64,000 nt of DNA from Cyanothece sp. BG0011 (GTDB lineage Bacteria; Cyanobacteriota; Cyanobacteriia; Cyanobacteriales; Microcystaceae), in assembly GCF_003013815.1 (NCBI RefSeq), contig NZ_PRLH01000046.1, positions 45,120 through 109,119 of the forward strand, read 5' to 3'. Positions 40,716-49,777 of this stretch are shown here, in pieces. A program made the translations under genes and the position numbers. The notes below the pieces were generated by a model. The model ran no database searches. It had not been told where the DNA came from and was given only the letters and a program-made list of their open reading frames with translations. The first letter of the stretch is position 1. Each line of letters opens with the position of its first letter.

Positions 40716-43088
40716 TTACTCCTGTTTTAAGCTTATTTTACGGTTACGTTTGACAAATGCTGCTAGTTTAAGCCAGTTTTTAACCTCTTTATCTAAGTTA
40801 TTTTGAGGGGTCGTTATCCATAATCCTTGAATAAAACTGGTTAATATTTTTTGATAGTCTTGTTGTAATTCTTCTCCTATATCTCGACGACTATAAAAGG
40901 CTTTTGTCCAGGGTTCAATTGCACTTTGATCAGGGATAGGATGTTGTTCCCAAATGGTAGCAGCTTGTTCAAATAAACTGGGTTCTAAGTCTAATTTTAG
41001 CAGTTGTTTCCACTGGTTAAAAATATCAAATTTTGATGTAGATTTTAAGGTGTTTCCATTACCATACAAAACTCGAACTTGTACGGCATCTTTGTAAGTG
41101 TCTTTGTTATCTTTTTTGGTGTAATGGTCTTTAGCTTCTTCTTCTGCTTCCCATAAACTTTCTAAAGCGATCGCTAACGGTACAGAGTGATTAGCAATCA
41201 CAATTCCAAAGCTAATAGTAGCACATTTTCCCATGGTAAATAAAGGTCTTTGGGCTATATTTTTGGGTTTATTTGGTTTATTCCATTGCCAATAGTCACC
41301 CTCATTTTTAAACTCATTATAGGGATCTTCTTGACCTTTAAAACATTGACGAATATCCCATAACCAGTTGTCCCATTCCCATAAATTTGTATAAGCTAAA
41401 ACATCATCACCACCACTATAAATTAATCTTCCTGCGTATCTTTGTTCGGTTAAATAAGGAACTAATTGATTAGAAAAGTCAAGTAAGGCACGACTTAAAG
41501 CACTATGGGTTGATGGTCCCATACGTTTTCTAACTTCGAGAAAGTTTTGTAAGGGTTCTTTATATTCTTTAGGAATTTCATCATTACTATCATTAATAAT
41601 TTTTTCTCTTAATTCATCGGGCAAATATTCACCATAATTTTTTAATTTACTACCTCTTAACCAGTCTCCCATACTATCACCATCACCAGCAACTAAAATA
41701 TACCAATTGGTAGGATTATTACTAGGATAATATTTATTGATAACTTGTTGTATGGTTGTTCTTTTTGTGCTTAATTCTTCTAATTTTTGCCGATACTCCA
41801 TATTACTATCATGTGAGATTTCTACATCTTCGAGTAACCAACCTGCATTAAGTAAACGAGGATGATGAATGGTATTACTCAGTCTCAATTCTTTATTATT
41901 ATTAATCCAAGGAATACCCCAACTTTGGCTAAGGTTATCATTATCTAAAAGCGGTTGAATTTCTTTGTAAATCTTATGACAAGAACGTTTATAATAATCA
42001 ATTTCTGACTGTTGATTGTTTAATAGTGCATTTTTTAAATAACCGGCGACTCCGGCGGTTAAATCAGGATAATATAAGCTGATTTCTTGTTCTTCATAGT
42101 TCAATATCTCAGGTAATAATTTATGTAACACTCGCTTGACAATTTCCGTTGCATTGAGTTTTTCAGTACCATCAAATAAACCGAATTTTTCTGACCAAAA
42201 CTCGTTAATTTCTTTTTCAGAAATGCGATCTGGTTTCTCTTCATTGACAATAGGATGAACTGCAGAACCCATCCCTGATAAGCTAGAACGTACCGTAAAC
42301 GCTGTGGGAAGTTCCCAAGTTCTAGCATTTTTAACTGCATTTAAACTGGTTCTTAATTGATCAAAAACATAAGCCCACCATGATCCTACATTTAAGTTAG
42401 GTTGCTTACTATATTTTGTTTTTGGCGGTTCATCTTCTGTTTCTATATCGGTTAGTTTAAAGATAGCTTTTAAAAATCGTTCTTCATTGGTTTCAAATAA
42501 AGAGTCTTTGGGTTTAGTTAACTGATTTTGTTGATGACACCAAACTTCAAAAGCTTCTTGTTTTTCCTCTGCTGTTTCATTTTTACCCACTCTTAAAGAA
42601 CAAGTTAAGTCACTCTCAGGATCACCAATAGGAAAGGCTGTATAATAAGTTTGCCATTGACTATTTAACCATTTATCCCAAGTATTTTGGTTAATATTTT
42701 GCCACTGTTTACCCCATTTTTTACTATCTTGTAAAAATTCTAAACTTTGATCTCCTAATTTTTGCCATTCTTCTATCAAAGTTGATTTTGCTAACTGCGT
42801 GGCTGCATAAATAGGATTATCTTTTAAATCCTGTTGAGATTGATTATTATTAGGTAAAATCATAATAATAACATTGGGAAACCCTGCTGTTAATAATTGG
42901 TTAGGATCATGACGTTTTATCCATTCCTTGAAATCATAATAGTCTTTTAATAACCAATTATCAATTAAGGGCTGTTGATACAGACAAGGATAGAGTAAAG
43001 TATCAGGCCCGTATTGATTAGCGATCGCATAAGAAACCTTAGCAGAAAGATAATGTAAAATCCAAGATCCTGCCCAAAAATCTCGCAT
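40716..43088 (-). CDS. cas10: Cas10/Cmr2, HD domain absent
   Basis: Cas10 is the large subunit that senses target RNA and makes cyclic oligoadenylates. The 790-residue protein has AGDGDSMGDWL at 467-476 in the first palm and the cyclase motif GGDD at 559-562 (YSGGDDVLAY). It starts MRDFWAGSWILHYLS, a segment that in relatives follows the N-terminal HD nuclease domain and the first palm strand. The frame is closed by TAA at 43104-43106, six codons before the ATG, so no HD domain can be added. The 5' end lies within the WYL gene in another frame. DNase activity is not expected, cyclase activity is. Confidence 0.9.
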   Translation of the reverse strand: MRDFWAGSWILHYLSAKVSYAIANQYGPDTLLYPCLYQQPLIDNWLLKDYYDFKEWIKRHDPNQLLTAGFPNVIIMILPNNNQSQQDLKDNPIYAATQLAKSTLIEEWQKLGDQSLEFLQDSKKWGKQWQNINQNTWDKWLNSQWQTYYTAFPIGDPESDLTCSLRVGKNETAEEKQEAFEVWCHQQNQLTKPKDSLFETNEERFLKAIFKLTDIETEDEPPKTKYSKQPNLNVGSWWAYVFDQLRTSLNAVKNARTWELPTAFTVRSSLSGMGSAVHPIVNEEKPDRISEKEINEFWSEKFGLFDGTEKLNATEIVKRVLHKLLPEILNYEEQEISLYYPDLTAGVAGYLKNALLNNQQSEIDYYKRSCHKIYKEIQPLLDNDNLSQSWGIPWINNNKELRLSNTIHHPRLLNAGWLLEDVEISHDSNMEYRQKLEELSTKRTTIQQVINKYYPSNNPTNWYILVAGDGDSMGDWLRGSKLKNYGEYLPDELREKIINDSNDEIPKEYKEPLQNFLEVRKRMGPSTHSALSRALLDFSNQLVPYLTEQRYAGRLIYSGGDDVLAYTNLWEWDNWLWDIRQCFKGQEDPYNEFKNEGDYWQWNKPNKPKNIAQRPLFTMGKCATISFGIVIANHSVPLAIALESLWEAEEEAKDHYTKKDNKDTYKDAVQVRVLYGNGNTLKSTSKFDIFNQWKQLLKLDLEPSLFEQAATIWEQHPIPDQSAIEPWTKAFYSRRDIGEELQQDYQKILTSFIQGLWITTPQNNLDKEVKNWLKLAAFVKRNRKISLKQE

Positions 43089-44299
43089 TTTACGACGGTG
43101 ATATTATCTTTATTGCAGTCATAACGAGAAACTAATGTTAAGGCCGATCGCTGATGTCTCTCCACCAACTCAGACGGGGCCAACACTTGCACGTATTCCC
43201 CATAACGGTTTAACCAGAAGTAAAACTCATCTAGCGATCGCAGGGGTAAAGCAACAGAATAATCAATATATTGGGGTTGATGGGTTTGAGGATCAATTTT
43301 TCCTCGCTTAATTTTTTGTTTGGGGTGACGGCGTTCCCCTTCTTCTATAAACTGACTGATGGGATAAAAAAAGCGAACTTTTGCTTTAACTAAGTTTAGT
43401 TTTCCTGCTAACTCTTGTTTTTGTTCTTCTAAGTTACCTAATTTTAATCCCCATCCATTTTCCAAAAGTTGATAAGCTTTAGTGAGGCTTTGTTTTTGTT
43501 TATTGATTCCTCTTCCTGATGGCTTAAGAATTTTACAGTAATTCCCTAAACGGTTAACTCGACTGATAACTAAATGTTCATTTTTATAATCTTCATGAAG
43601 TAAATACCAAGCCACATTATGATAAATAAGTTGTAAAGGATAAACTTTCATGATTCCCACTCGTTTATGTTCATATAAATCTTTTTTTCTAGAAATTTCG
43701 ATAATTTGACCTTCGATAATAGCAGTTTCTAAGATATGAATATGATGAAAGAGAGTTTGACGATAAACCCCTTTTTCCATCATTTCATCAGGATCAGTGT
43801 AGTTTATCGCATGATTAAGCTGTTGTCGAACAGGATAAAAAAGTTGCTGATCTTCTAATGCTGCAAAACCTCGTAACCGCTTTTTTAGTTGTTTAGTAAT
43901 TTTCCGAATTCTGGGATCGCCTTGTTTGATAGCTAAAGATTCTAAGGCATCTAACGCAATTTTTAATTCTAAGGGAGACATCACCCCTGTCCCTAAATAG
44001 TAACCCCAACGATACATTCTTTTTTCTAAAATATTGTAATCTTTTAGAGTTTCTAAGTCTTTGCGTAATGTGGCGATCGCTGGATAATCTTCAGGTAAAT
44101 CGATCCCTAATTGATCCGCTAATTTTTGTAAATAAAACTTGACTTCTTCTAAAGCATTGTGGTGAGTTTCTGTTATATCAAACAAATTGCGATCGCGATA
44201 ACCGACACCTGGATATTTCACCAATGTTGCTATCAATAATAACAAGCGTTCAAAGCTTTCTAAATCGGAATAACGATGAGGTTTAAACTTACTTTTCAT
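42965..44299 (-). CDS. WYL-domain regulator with aberrant C-terminal tail
   Basis: A 444-residue protein. The N-terminal ~110 residues form a winged-helix region (ESFERLLLLIATLVKYPGVG, TLRKDLETLKDYNIL). The WYL domain is about 215-310, with YPLQLIYHNVAWYLLHEDYKNEHLVISRVNRL. WYL regulators often sit beside CRISPR loci and bind nucleic acids or nucleotides. Family homology fades near Tyr393 (LVSRY); the last 51 residues are read through sequence that also encodes the start of Cas10 and end in a hydrophobic segment. The normal stop seems lost. Confidence 0.82.
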   Translation of the reverse strand: MKSKFKPHRYSDLESFERLLLLIATLVKYPGVGYRDRNLFDITETHHNALEEVKFYLQKLADQLGIDLPEDYPAIATLRKDLETLKDYNILEKRMYRWGYYLGTGVMSPLELKIALDALESLAIKQGDPRIRKITKQLKKRLRGFAALEDQQLFYPVRQQLNHAINYTDPDEMMEKGVYRQTLFHHIHILETAIIEGQIIEISRKKDLYEHKRVGIMKVYPLQLIYHNVAWYLLHEDYKNEHLVISRVNRLGNYCKILKPSGRGINKQKQSLTKAYQLLENGWGLKLGNLEEQKQELAGKLNLVKAKVRFFYPISQFIEEGERRHPKQKIKRGKIDPQTHQPQYIDYSVALPLRSLDEFYFWLNRYGEYVQVLAPSELVERHQRSALTLVSRYDCNKDNITVVKCEIFGQDLGFYIIFLLRFLMRSLINTGLILYSILVCINSP

Positions 44300-44463
44300 A
44301 CTGTCAAGTAAAAGACTATTTTTTTATAGCATACCCAAAACCCCATCAAAAACGCTTATTTAGGTTATTTCCAGGGTTTCAAAAATTTATACTCAATATT
44401 GTCTTTTTATAGCATCCCATTAACCTTTCTTGTTAACTTAGAAAAAATCAATTTAACAGTATT
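44300..44463. promoter_or_regulatory. Divergent promoter region of the CRISPR island
   Basis: 164 bases between the WYL gene and the cas1 operon. Two direct copies of TTTTTATAGCATnCC occur at 44321-44334 and 44405-44418, 84 bases apart. They are candidate sites for the WYL regulator. Each direction's promoter must lie here. Confidence 0.55.
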
Positions 44464-44469
44464 TTGGTT

Positions 44470-44757
44470 ATGTATATCTCAAAAAGGGCTGCGTTTGTAC
44501 GAAATATTGCAGCATCTGCTATTAATTGTATTGTTACCCTTACTCTTTTATTAATTGCCCCGTTGGGGTTAGCTGCGGTTATCACTAACACTTTCCTGGT
44601 CACACTTTCCACTTTTATTGTATGTTCTATCTGTGATTTAATTGTAGTTTGGTTATCCTTTTCACCTCCACCAAAACGGATTATTAATCAATCGGGAAAT
44701 CTTACCCGTTGGCAACAATCCCAACAAATTGAACGTAAAAATATTGATAACGAATGA
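44470..44757 (+). CDS. Small two-helix membrane protein, Csx18-like
   Basis: A ~95-residue protein with two hydrophobic helices (about 16-38, AASAINCIVTLTLLLIAPLG, and 40-65, VITNTFLVTLSTFIVCSICD) and a polar C-terminal tail. The ATG at 44464 or 44470 (MYISKRAAF) may start it; I prefer the second. Its stop overlaps the cas1 start (ATGA), so the two are translationally coupled. I recall a family named Csx18 of similar size next to cas1 in cyanobacteria, but did not search. How a membrane protein serves CRISPR is unknown. Confidence 0.75.
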   Translation: MYISKRAAFVRNIAASAINCIVTLTLLLIAPLGLAAVITNTFLVTLSTFIVCSICDLIVVWLSFSPPPKRIINQSGNLTRWQQSQQIERKNIDNE

Positions 44758-45746
44758 AAACTTTATATGTATCTCAACAAGGCTGTTATGTTAAACTCGA
44801 TCAGGAAACTTTAAAAGTGGAGAAAAAAAGACAATTATTAGCAGAAATACAATTACCTTTAATCGAACAAGTCCTTATTTTTGGTAAATCTCAAATGACT
44901 ACCCAAGCGATTCGTGCTTGTCTTTGGCGTAATATTTCCATTGTCTATCTTTCACGGATGGGTTATTGTTATGGACGTATTATGTCCCTTGAACGGGGTT
45001 ATCGTCATCTTACTCGCTATCAACAACAATTAGATTTTTCTCAACGACTCTTAACAGCAAGAGAGTTTGTCAAAGCTAAACTCAAAAATTGTCGCGTCAT
45101 TTTACAACGACAACAAAGACGCTTACAGTCCGATAATATTCTCTTTGCTATTGATAGTTTAAACTATCTCATTGAACAGGCCAATCTTGCTGAAACTATT
45201 GAGCGATTAATGGGGTTTGAAGGAGTGGGTGCAAGCACTTATTTTTCAGCGTTTGGTGACTGTTTAACTCCGTCTGAATTTATTTTTTTAGCTCGTTCCC
45301 GTCGTCCCCCTGGAAACCCAGTGAATGCCATGTTGAGTTTTGGTTATCAAGTATTATGGAATCATTTGTTAGCATTAATTGAACTACAAGGACTTGATCC
45401 CTATCAAGCGTGTTTACATCAGGGTTCTGAACGTCATGCCGCCTTAGCATCTGACTTAATCGAAGAGTTTCGCGCCCCTATTGTGGATTCTTTGGTGTTA
45501 TACCTGGTTAATCGTCGGATTATGAACGCTGACAATGATTTTGAATACCATGATGGCGGTTGCTATCTCAATAACACGGGACGAAAAAAGTATCTAAAGC
45601 ATTTTGTGCAACGGATGGAGGAAACCGTACAAACCACACCTGATGAAAAGCAACCCCGTTGGGATCTTCTCATGCAGCAGGTGAAACGGTATAAAGCGTT
45701 TGTCTATTCCCCTGCTTACGGTTATCAACCTTATTTGATTCGATAG
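44754..45746 (+). CDS. cas1: Cas1 integrase
   Basis: Cas1 with Cas2 inserts new spacers into the array. The 330-residue protein has the metal-binding residues Glu156 (LMGFEGVGAS), His228 (GSERHAALASDL) and the acidic DLIEEFRAP. An N-terminal beta domain (MKTLYVSQQGCYVKL) is normal. It overlaps the upstream membrane-protein stop and ends one base into the cas2 start (TAGTG). Confidence 0.97.
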   Translation: MKTLYVSQQGCYVKLDQETLKVEKKRQLLAEIQLPLIEQVLIFGKSQMTTQAIRACLWRNISIVYLSRMGYCYGRIMSLERGYRHLTRYQQQLDFSQRLLTAREFVKAKLKNCRVILQRQQRRLQSDNILFAIDSLNYLIEQANLAETIERLMGFEGVGASTYFSAFGDCLTPSEFIFLARSRRPPGNPVNAMLSFGYQVLWNHLLALIELQGLDPYQACLHQGSERHAALASDLIEEFRAPIVDSLVLYLVNRRIMNADNDFEYHDGGCYLNNTGRKKYLKHFVQRMEETVQTTPDEKQPRWDLLMQQVKRYKAFVYSPAYGYQPYLIR

Positions 45747-46021
45747 TGTTTTATGTGGTGACTTATGATATTGTATGCGATCGCCGTCGTAAAAAAGTGT
45801 CTGATCTTCTCGAAGGCTATGGCCAACGGGTTCAATATTCGGTGTTTGAATGTGTCTTAACTAAAGCGCAATATAAACAGTTATGCAGCCGCATGAAGGA
45901 ACGAGTCAACTTAGATGAGGATAGCATCCGTTTTTATCCTATTTCTGATCATACATTAGGACAAGTTGAACTCTGGGGAGGGAAAGACCTCACAAAACCC
46001 CCGTCGTCTACCATTGTCTAA
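45746..46021 (+). CDS. cas2: Cas2
   Basis: A 91-residue ferredoxin-fold partner of Cas1. FYVVTYDIVCDRRRKKVSDLLEGYGQRVQYSVFEC is the family's start, with the conserved Asp8. It begins at GTG 45746, sharing one base with the cas1 stop. The array leader follows. Confidence 0.96.
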   Translation: MFYVVTYDIVCDRRRKKVSDLLEGYGQRVQYSVFECVLTKAQYKQLCSRMKERVNLDEDSIRFYPISDHTLGQVELWGGKDLTKPPSSTIV

Positions 46022-46049
46022 TTGTTCTGGTTTCGTGGCCTAATATTTT

Positions 46050-46077
46050 GTAGGGGTTAACGGCCGTTAACCCCTAC
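46050..46077. repeat. 28-bp perfect palindrome
   Basis: GTAGGGGTTAACGG followed directly by its exact complement CCGTTAACCCCTAC, 28 bases after cas2. It could end the cas operon transcript (weak, no T-run) or be a dispersed palindromic element. Confidence 0.8.
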
Positions 46078-46104
46078 CGAGGATCTAATTTTTGTATCAT
46101 CAGC

Positions 46105-46284
46105 TTGCGAGGGATAAGGAAAATCTCTGTAACCCTGATGATCTCGTTCTAACCCTCGCACCCTTATCTGATGCGGATTTCAGCGATTTCACGGAGGTCT
46201 TTTTTATGTTCTGAGACTACAATAAAGCTATCCCTCGCAAACCGCTTCTAGACTCTAGTCAGGATAGGGGTTACAGCGAGTACC
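46105..46284 (+). promoter_or_regulatory. Leader of the main CRISPR array
   Basis: Three copies of CCCTCGCA: inverted at 46106, direct at 46153 and at 46232. The outer pair extends to a perfect 12-bp inverted repeat (46105-46116 and 46229-46240). AACCCTGATGAT is at 46131, and TACAAT at 46218 may be the -10 box. The layout matches the mini-array leader at 25734. Confidence 0.8.
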
Positions 46285-47341
46285 CTCTCTTTTTATAAGA
46301 GAACTTAGTTGAATGGAAACTTTCCTGATTTCTTTTTTATTGTTTACGGCATAAGCCCATAACTCTCTCTTTTTATAAGAGAACTTAGTTGAATGGAAAC
46401 TCCTTTTTGATTAATTCTCATTAAAACGCCTCCTGCTTTTCTTGCTCTCTTTTTATAAGAGAACTTAGTTGAATGGAAACATATCTTGATCGAAATCACA
46501 ACGCTGATCTACAGTAAAACTCTCTTTTTATAAGAGAACTTAGTTGAATGGAAACTCACGATTAATAAATTCATCAGTGTATTTATCTGGATAATCACTC
46601 TCTTTTTATAAGAGAACTTAGTTGAATGGAAACTTCATTTGGTCTCCTTTAGAGGTGACTTTAGCTGCGGTAGCTCTCTCTTTTTATAAGAGAACTTAGT
46701 TGAATGGAAACCACTTAGCTTTACAGCTTTGCCGGGAATAATCGTCAAGCAGCTCTCTTTTTATAAGAGAACTTAGTTGAATGGAAACACTTTTCTTCAA
46801 ACTTTCATTTGATGATTTTAATTCAATTGTTCTCTCTTTTTATAAGAGAACTTAGTTGAATGGAAACATAATCCCTATTGCCACTCCTCCCAACACTTTA
46901 AGTAATCCAGTCTCTCTTTTTATAAGAGAACTTAGTTGAATGGAAACTCGGCGTACACCAATACGTTGTTCATAACACCCTTGATCTCTCTTTTTATAAG
47001 AGAACTTAGTTGAATGGAAACTCGTCTAGAGTTGCAACTAGCTCACGGATAGAATTAATGTTGGCACTCTCTTTTTATAAGAGAACTTAGTTGAATGGAA
47101 ACAAGGTAAGGATATTTCCCTGCTTGATAAGCCTTCCAAGACTGTCCTCTCTTTTTATAAGAGAACTTAGTTGAATGGAAACTTGATACCTACAGGTGTT
47201 TTTTGTGCCAGCTGCCCATTAGTTGGGTCTCTCTTTTTATAAGAGAACTTAGTTGAATGGAAACAAGGCCATGTTGTGCGTTTTTTTCGTGAAATATATT
47301 GCCTACTCTCTTTTTATAAGAGAACTTAGTTGAATGGAAAC
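46285..47341 (+). CRISPR. Main CRISPR array, 14 repeats and 13 spacers
   Basis: Fourteen identical 36-base repeats starting at 46285, 46365, 46445, 46520, 46598, 46676, 46753, 46832, 46912, 46986, 47067, 47147, 47229 and 47306. Spacers are 38-46 bases, a length typical of type III. Each repeat has a hairpin TCTCTT-TTTAT-AAGAGA at its 5' side and ends TTAGTTGAATGGAAAC. The orientation (GAAAC end next to the spacer) and the leader near cas2 agree with plus-strand transcription. No cas6 is in the locus, so processing probably uses a host nuclease; RNase E does this in the related Synechocystis III-B variant. Confidence 0.98.
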
Positions 47342-47696
47342 TGTTGGGAAGGCAAAGCTGTAAAATATTAACAAACGGGGGACTTTAAACCCCTTTTTTT
47401 ATCTTAAGATTATCGTCTATCGTGTTTCTCGGACTCATGAGGTACATCTAATGTTTAACTCCTGACTCCTGATACCAAATCCGCTTATTTTAGTAGAGTA
47501 ACGTTTTTTCTCCGGCGCTCCCTGCTCCGGCGCTCCCTGCTCAGTGTAAACCTGACTCGGAGACTCTTACAATTAGAGCAAAGAGAATAAGCAATAATTG
47601 AGAACTGCTAACAGAAAAGAAAAAAACTATTAAGAATATAACCCGTTACCAATAACTTTGTTATAACCGATAAAAAGCTACTGAGTTAATATAAAA
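47342..47696. other. Gene-free stretch after the array
   Basis: About 355 bases. It holds the array terminator (47377-47400) and a 15-base unit GCTCCGGCGCTCCCT repeated twice near 47510-47540. No gene recognised. Confidence 0.6.
47377..47400 (+). terminator. Array terminator
   Basis: GGGG / CCCC stem with an eight- to nine-base loop and a seven-T run, 35 bases after the last repeat. Confidence 0.78.
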
Positions 47697-48050
47697 ATGA
47701 TTGATCCCATCTTAAGAAAAACCTTCGGTGGTCTTTCTTTAGACTATTATTTTCGCCATCTAATTTTTAGTCTATTTCTAACAATTTTATTTATTTTTTC
47801 CGTCGAAGAATATTCTATCGAACTGTTTGCTTTTGCTTTTTTCAATACTTTTCTTTACCCTTATTCACGCTTCGCTTACCGAAGTAGTATTAATTATTTA
47901 ACAGGAAATGAAGGCTTAATCCTTAATCCTTTCCTGCTCTTGGTGATCAAATTCTTTACTATGTTATTATGTTGGAGTTTGGCTCTATTTATTGCGCCAG
48001 TGGGGTTAGTTTTCCTGTTTCTTTATCATACTCAACAAGCGAAAAGTTAA
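47697..48050 (+). CDS. Membrane protein of unknown function
   Basis: A 117-residue protein with three hydrophobic segments (residues ~20-40, ~45-60 and ~85-112, for example HLIFSLFLTILFIFSV and LFIAPVGLVFLFLYH). No family recognised. It is the first gene after the CRISPR island on the plus strand. The upstream site (GAGTTAATATAAAA) is weak. Confidence 0.65.
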   Translation: MIDPILRKTFGGLSLDYYFRHLIFSLFLTILFIFSVEEYSIELFAFAFFNTFLYPYSRFAYRSSINYLTGNEGLILNPFLLLVIKFFTMLLCWSLALFIAPVGLVFLFLYHTQQAKS

Positions 48051-48090
48051 TAGTTATTCATTGAAAGCGATCGCTCAATAAGTAAGAACA

Positions 48091-48750
48091 CTATTGAGAA
48101 ATCTTCTCTTTAATCAGTTGGGGATCACCCTGTTGTACAACCTTTCCCCCTTCCAATAAAAACGCCCCGTCACAGTAATTTAACTCCTCTAAACGGTGGG
48201 TTACCCATAAAGCCGTAATCCCTCGACTCTTGACTAATTTTTGTACTTGCTCCACTAATTCAATTTGAGTATCAGGATCAAGTAAAGCGGTAGGTTCATC
48301 TAATAATAAGACCGAACAATGACGGGCGATCGCGCCGGCGATGGCAATACGCTGTTTTTGACCCCCACTAAGGGCATAAATAGGTCTTCGTTCTAATTCT
48401 AATAGATTGACGGCGGTTAGTGCCTCCCTGACACGATAACGCACCTCTAAGGGGGGTAATTTCTCCTCCACTAACCCGAAAGCAATATCGGCCCCGACTG
48501 TCGGCATCACTAACTGGCGATCGGGGTTTTGGAAGACAAAGCCCACCGGCGGAGTCATGGTAATCATTCCACTTTGGGGGGTTAAAAGATTCGTCAGCAG
48601 TCTCAACAAGGTCGACTTACCACTGCCGTTTGCTCCCAATAGCATCCAAAATTCTCCTTCTGGCACAGCCAATGAGCAAGACTTTAACACTTGGGCTTTT
48701 TCGTGCCAACTGAAGCTAACCTGATCAACATTAATGGCAAAATTGGTCAT
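48091..48750 (-). CDS. ABC transporter ATP-binding protein (CbiO/EcfA-like)
   Basis: A ~219-residue ATPase with Walker A GANGSGKST, Q-loop VFQNPDRQLV, signature LSGGQKQRIA, Walker B VLLLDEPT and the switch His in LWVTHRL. The FQNPDRQ form is typical of ECF-type metal and vitamin importers. ATG 48750 (MTNFAINVD) matches the family start; 48774 would add eight residues. No membrane partner lies next to it. Substrate unknown. Confidence 0.9.
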   Translation of the reverse strand: MTNFAINVDQVSFSWHEKAQVLKSCSLAVPEGEFWMLLGANGSGKSTLLRLLTNLLTPQSGMITMTPPVGFVFQNPDRQLVMPTVGADIAFGLVEEKLPPLEVRYRVREALTAVNLLELERRPIYALSGGQKQRIAIAGAIARHCSVLLLDEPTALLDPDTQIELVEQVQKLVKSRGITALWVTHRLEELNYCDGAFLLEGGKVVQQGDPQLIKEKISQ

Positions 48751-48838
48751 ATGACATAAACACAAGGTGGGCAATGTCTCAAATATTTTCTAGATAACCA
48801 TTGTAGGCTTTTTCATTGCCCACCCTACAGCTATTTAA

Positions 48839-49684
48839 TTATTGAGTAGCCATGTCTCCTAAATTGAAGAGAAAAGGAACACTACTGTTACTATCTCCTC
48901 CCATGACTAACACTTTGGGCATTTGTGCGCCACCTTCTTTCCAAGCTTCAATGGCTTCTTTTTGTAGCACCAATTCACCCCCTTGAGCTTTTAAGGTTTC
49001 AGCTAACAATCTTTGTGCTTCGGCTTTACCTTTAGCGCGGTTAATGTCGGCTTGTGCCTCTTGTTCAGCTTCCTGGGCGATATAAACAGCCCGTTGTGCT
49101 TTTTGTTCTGCGATCTGTTTATCTTCTACTGCTTTGGCAAATTCAGGAGAGAAGTTAAGATCAATGACACTGGTATCTAGGACAATGATGCCGTACTTTT
49201 CTAAACGAGAATTTAGGGCATTGTCAAAGTCTTCTTTGAGTTCACTTCTTTGGGTAATGGCCTGTTCTACAGTGCGTTTAGCCGCCGCAATTTTAAATGA
49301 TTCTTGGGTTTGAGGAGCAACAATTTTAGAAACAATATTTTGTAAGGTTCCTTGGGTGCGTCGAATGGTCACAACTTGCACAGGATCAAGTCGGAAATTA
49401 ATGGCAAAACTTGCGCTTAAATCTTGCAAATCTTTGGTTGCACTTTGTGCTGGAACCTCAAACTTTTGCACGGTAACATCGTAAACATCCACAGCAGACA
49501 CTAATGGGGGTTTAAAGTGAATTCCTTCTAATAATGCTCCATCTTGAGCCTTTCCTAAAATACTTAAAACTCCTGCTTGTCCAGGGTTAATGACCACAAA
49601 TGAATTAAAACTAATAACGACTAATAATGCCGCAATAATCCCACCTATTAAGGGTTGCAAGCTTGGGGTTGATTGGCGAGTCAC
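48839..49684 (-). CDS. Prohibitin-like SPFH-domain protein
   Basis: A 281-residue membrane-anchored protein. One N-terminal helix (IGGIIAALLVVISFNSFVVI) is followed by an SPFH domain (INPGQAGVLSILGKAQDGALLEGIHFKPP, KFEVPAQSATKDLQDL) and a coiled coil rich in Ala/Glu (AEQEAQADINRAKGKAEAQR). Prohibitins form large rings that organise membranes and regulate FtsH proteases. Full length and intact. Confidence 0.93.
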   Translation of the reverse strand: MTRQSTPSLQPLIGGIIAALLVVISFNSFVVINPGQAGVLSILGKAQDGALLEGIHFKPPLVSAVDVYDVTVQKFEVPAQSATKDLQDLSASFAINFRLDPVQVVTIRRTQGTLQNIVSKIVAPQTQESFKIAAAKRTVEQAITQRSELKEDFDNALNSRLEKYGIIVLDTSVIDLNFSPEFAKAVEDKQIAEQKAQRAVYIAQEAEQEAQADINRAKGKAEAQRLLAETLKAQGGELVLQKEAIEAWKEGGAQMPKVLVMGGDSNSSVPFLFNLGDMATQ

Positions 49685-49777
49685 AAATATTTCTCCTTTA
49701 TGTTACCTATCTTCGATCTTAGCGGTTATTGAACAGTTTTTGTATATGATTAAATCTAGCGCTAGGTTATAACTATT

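Noticed and set aside
42101..42340. 79-residue open frame within cas10
   Set aside because: It is a shadow of the cas10 frame on the same strand.
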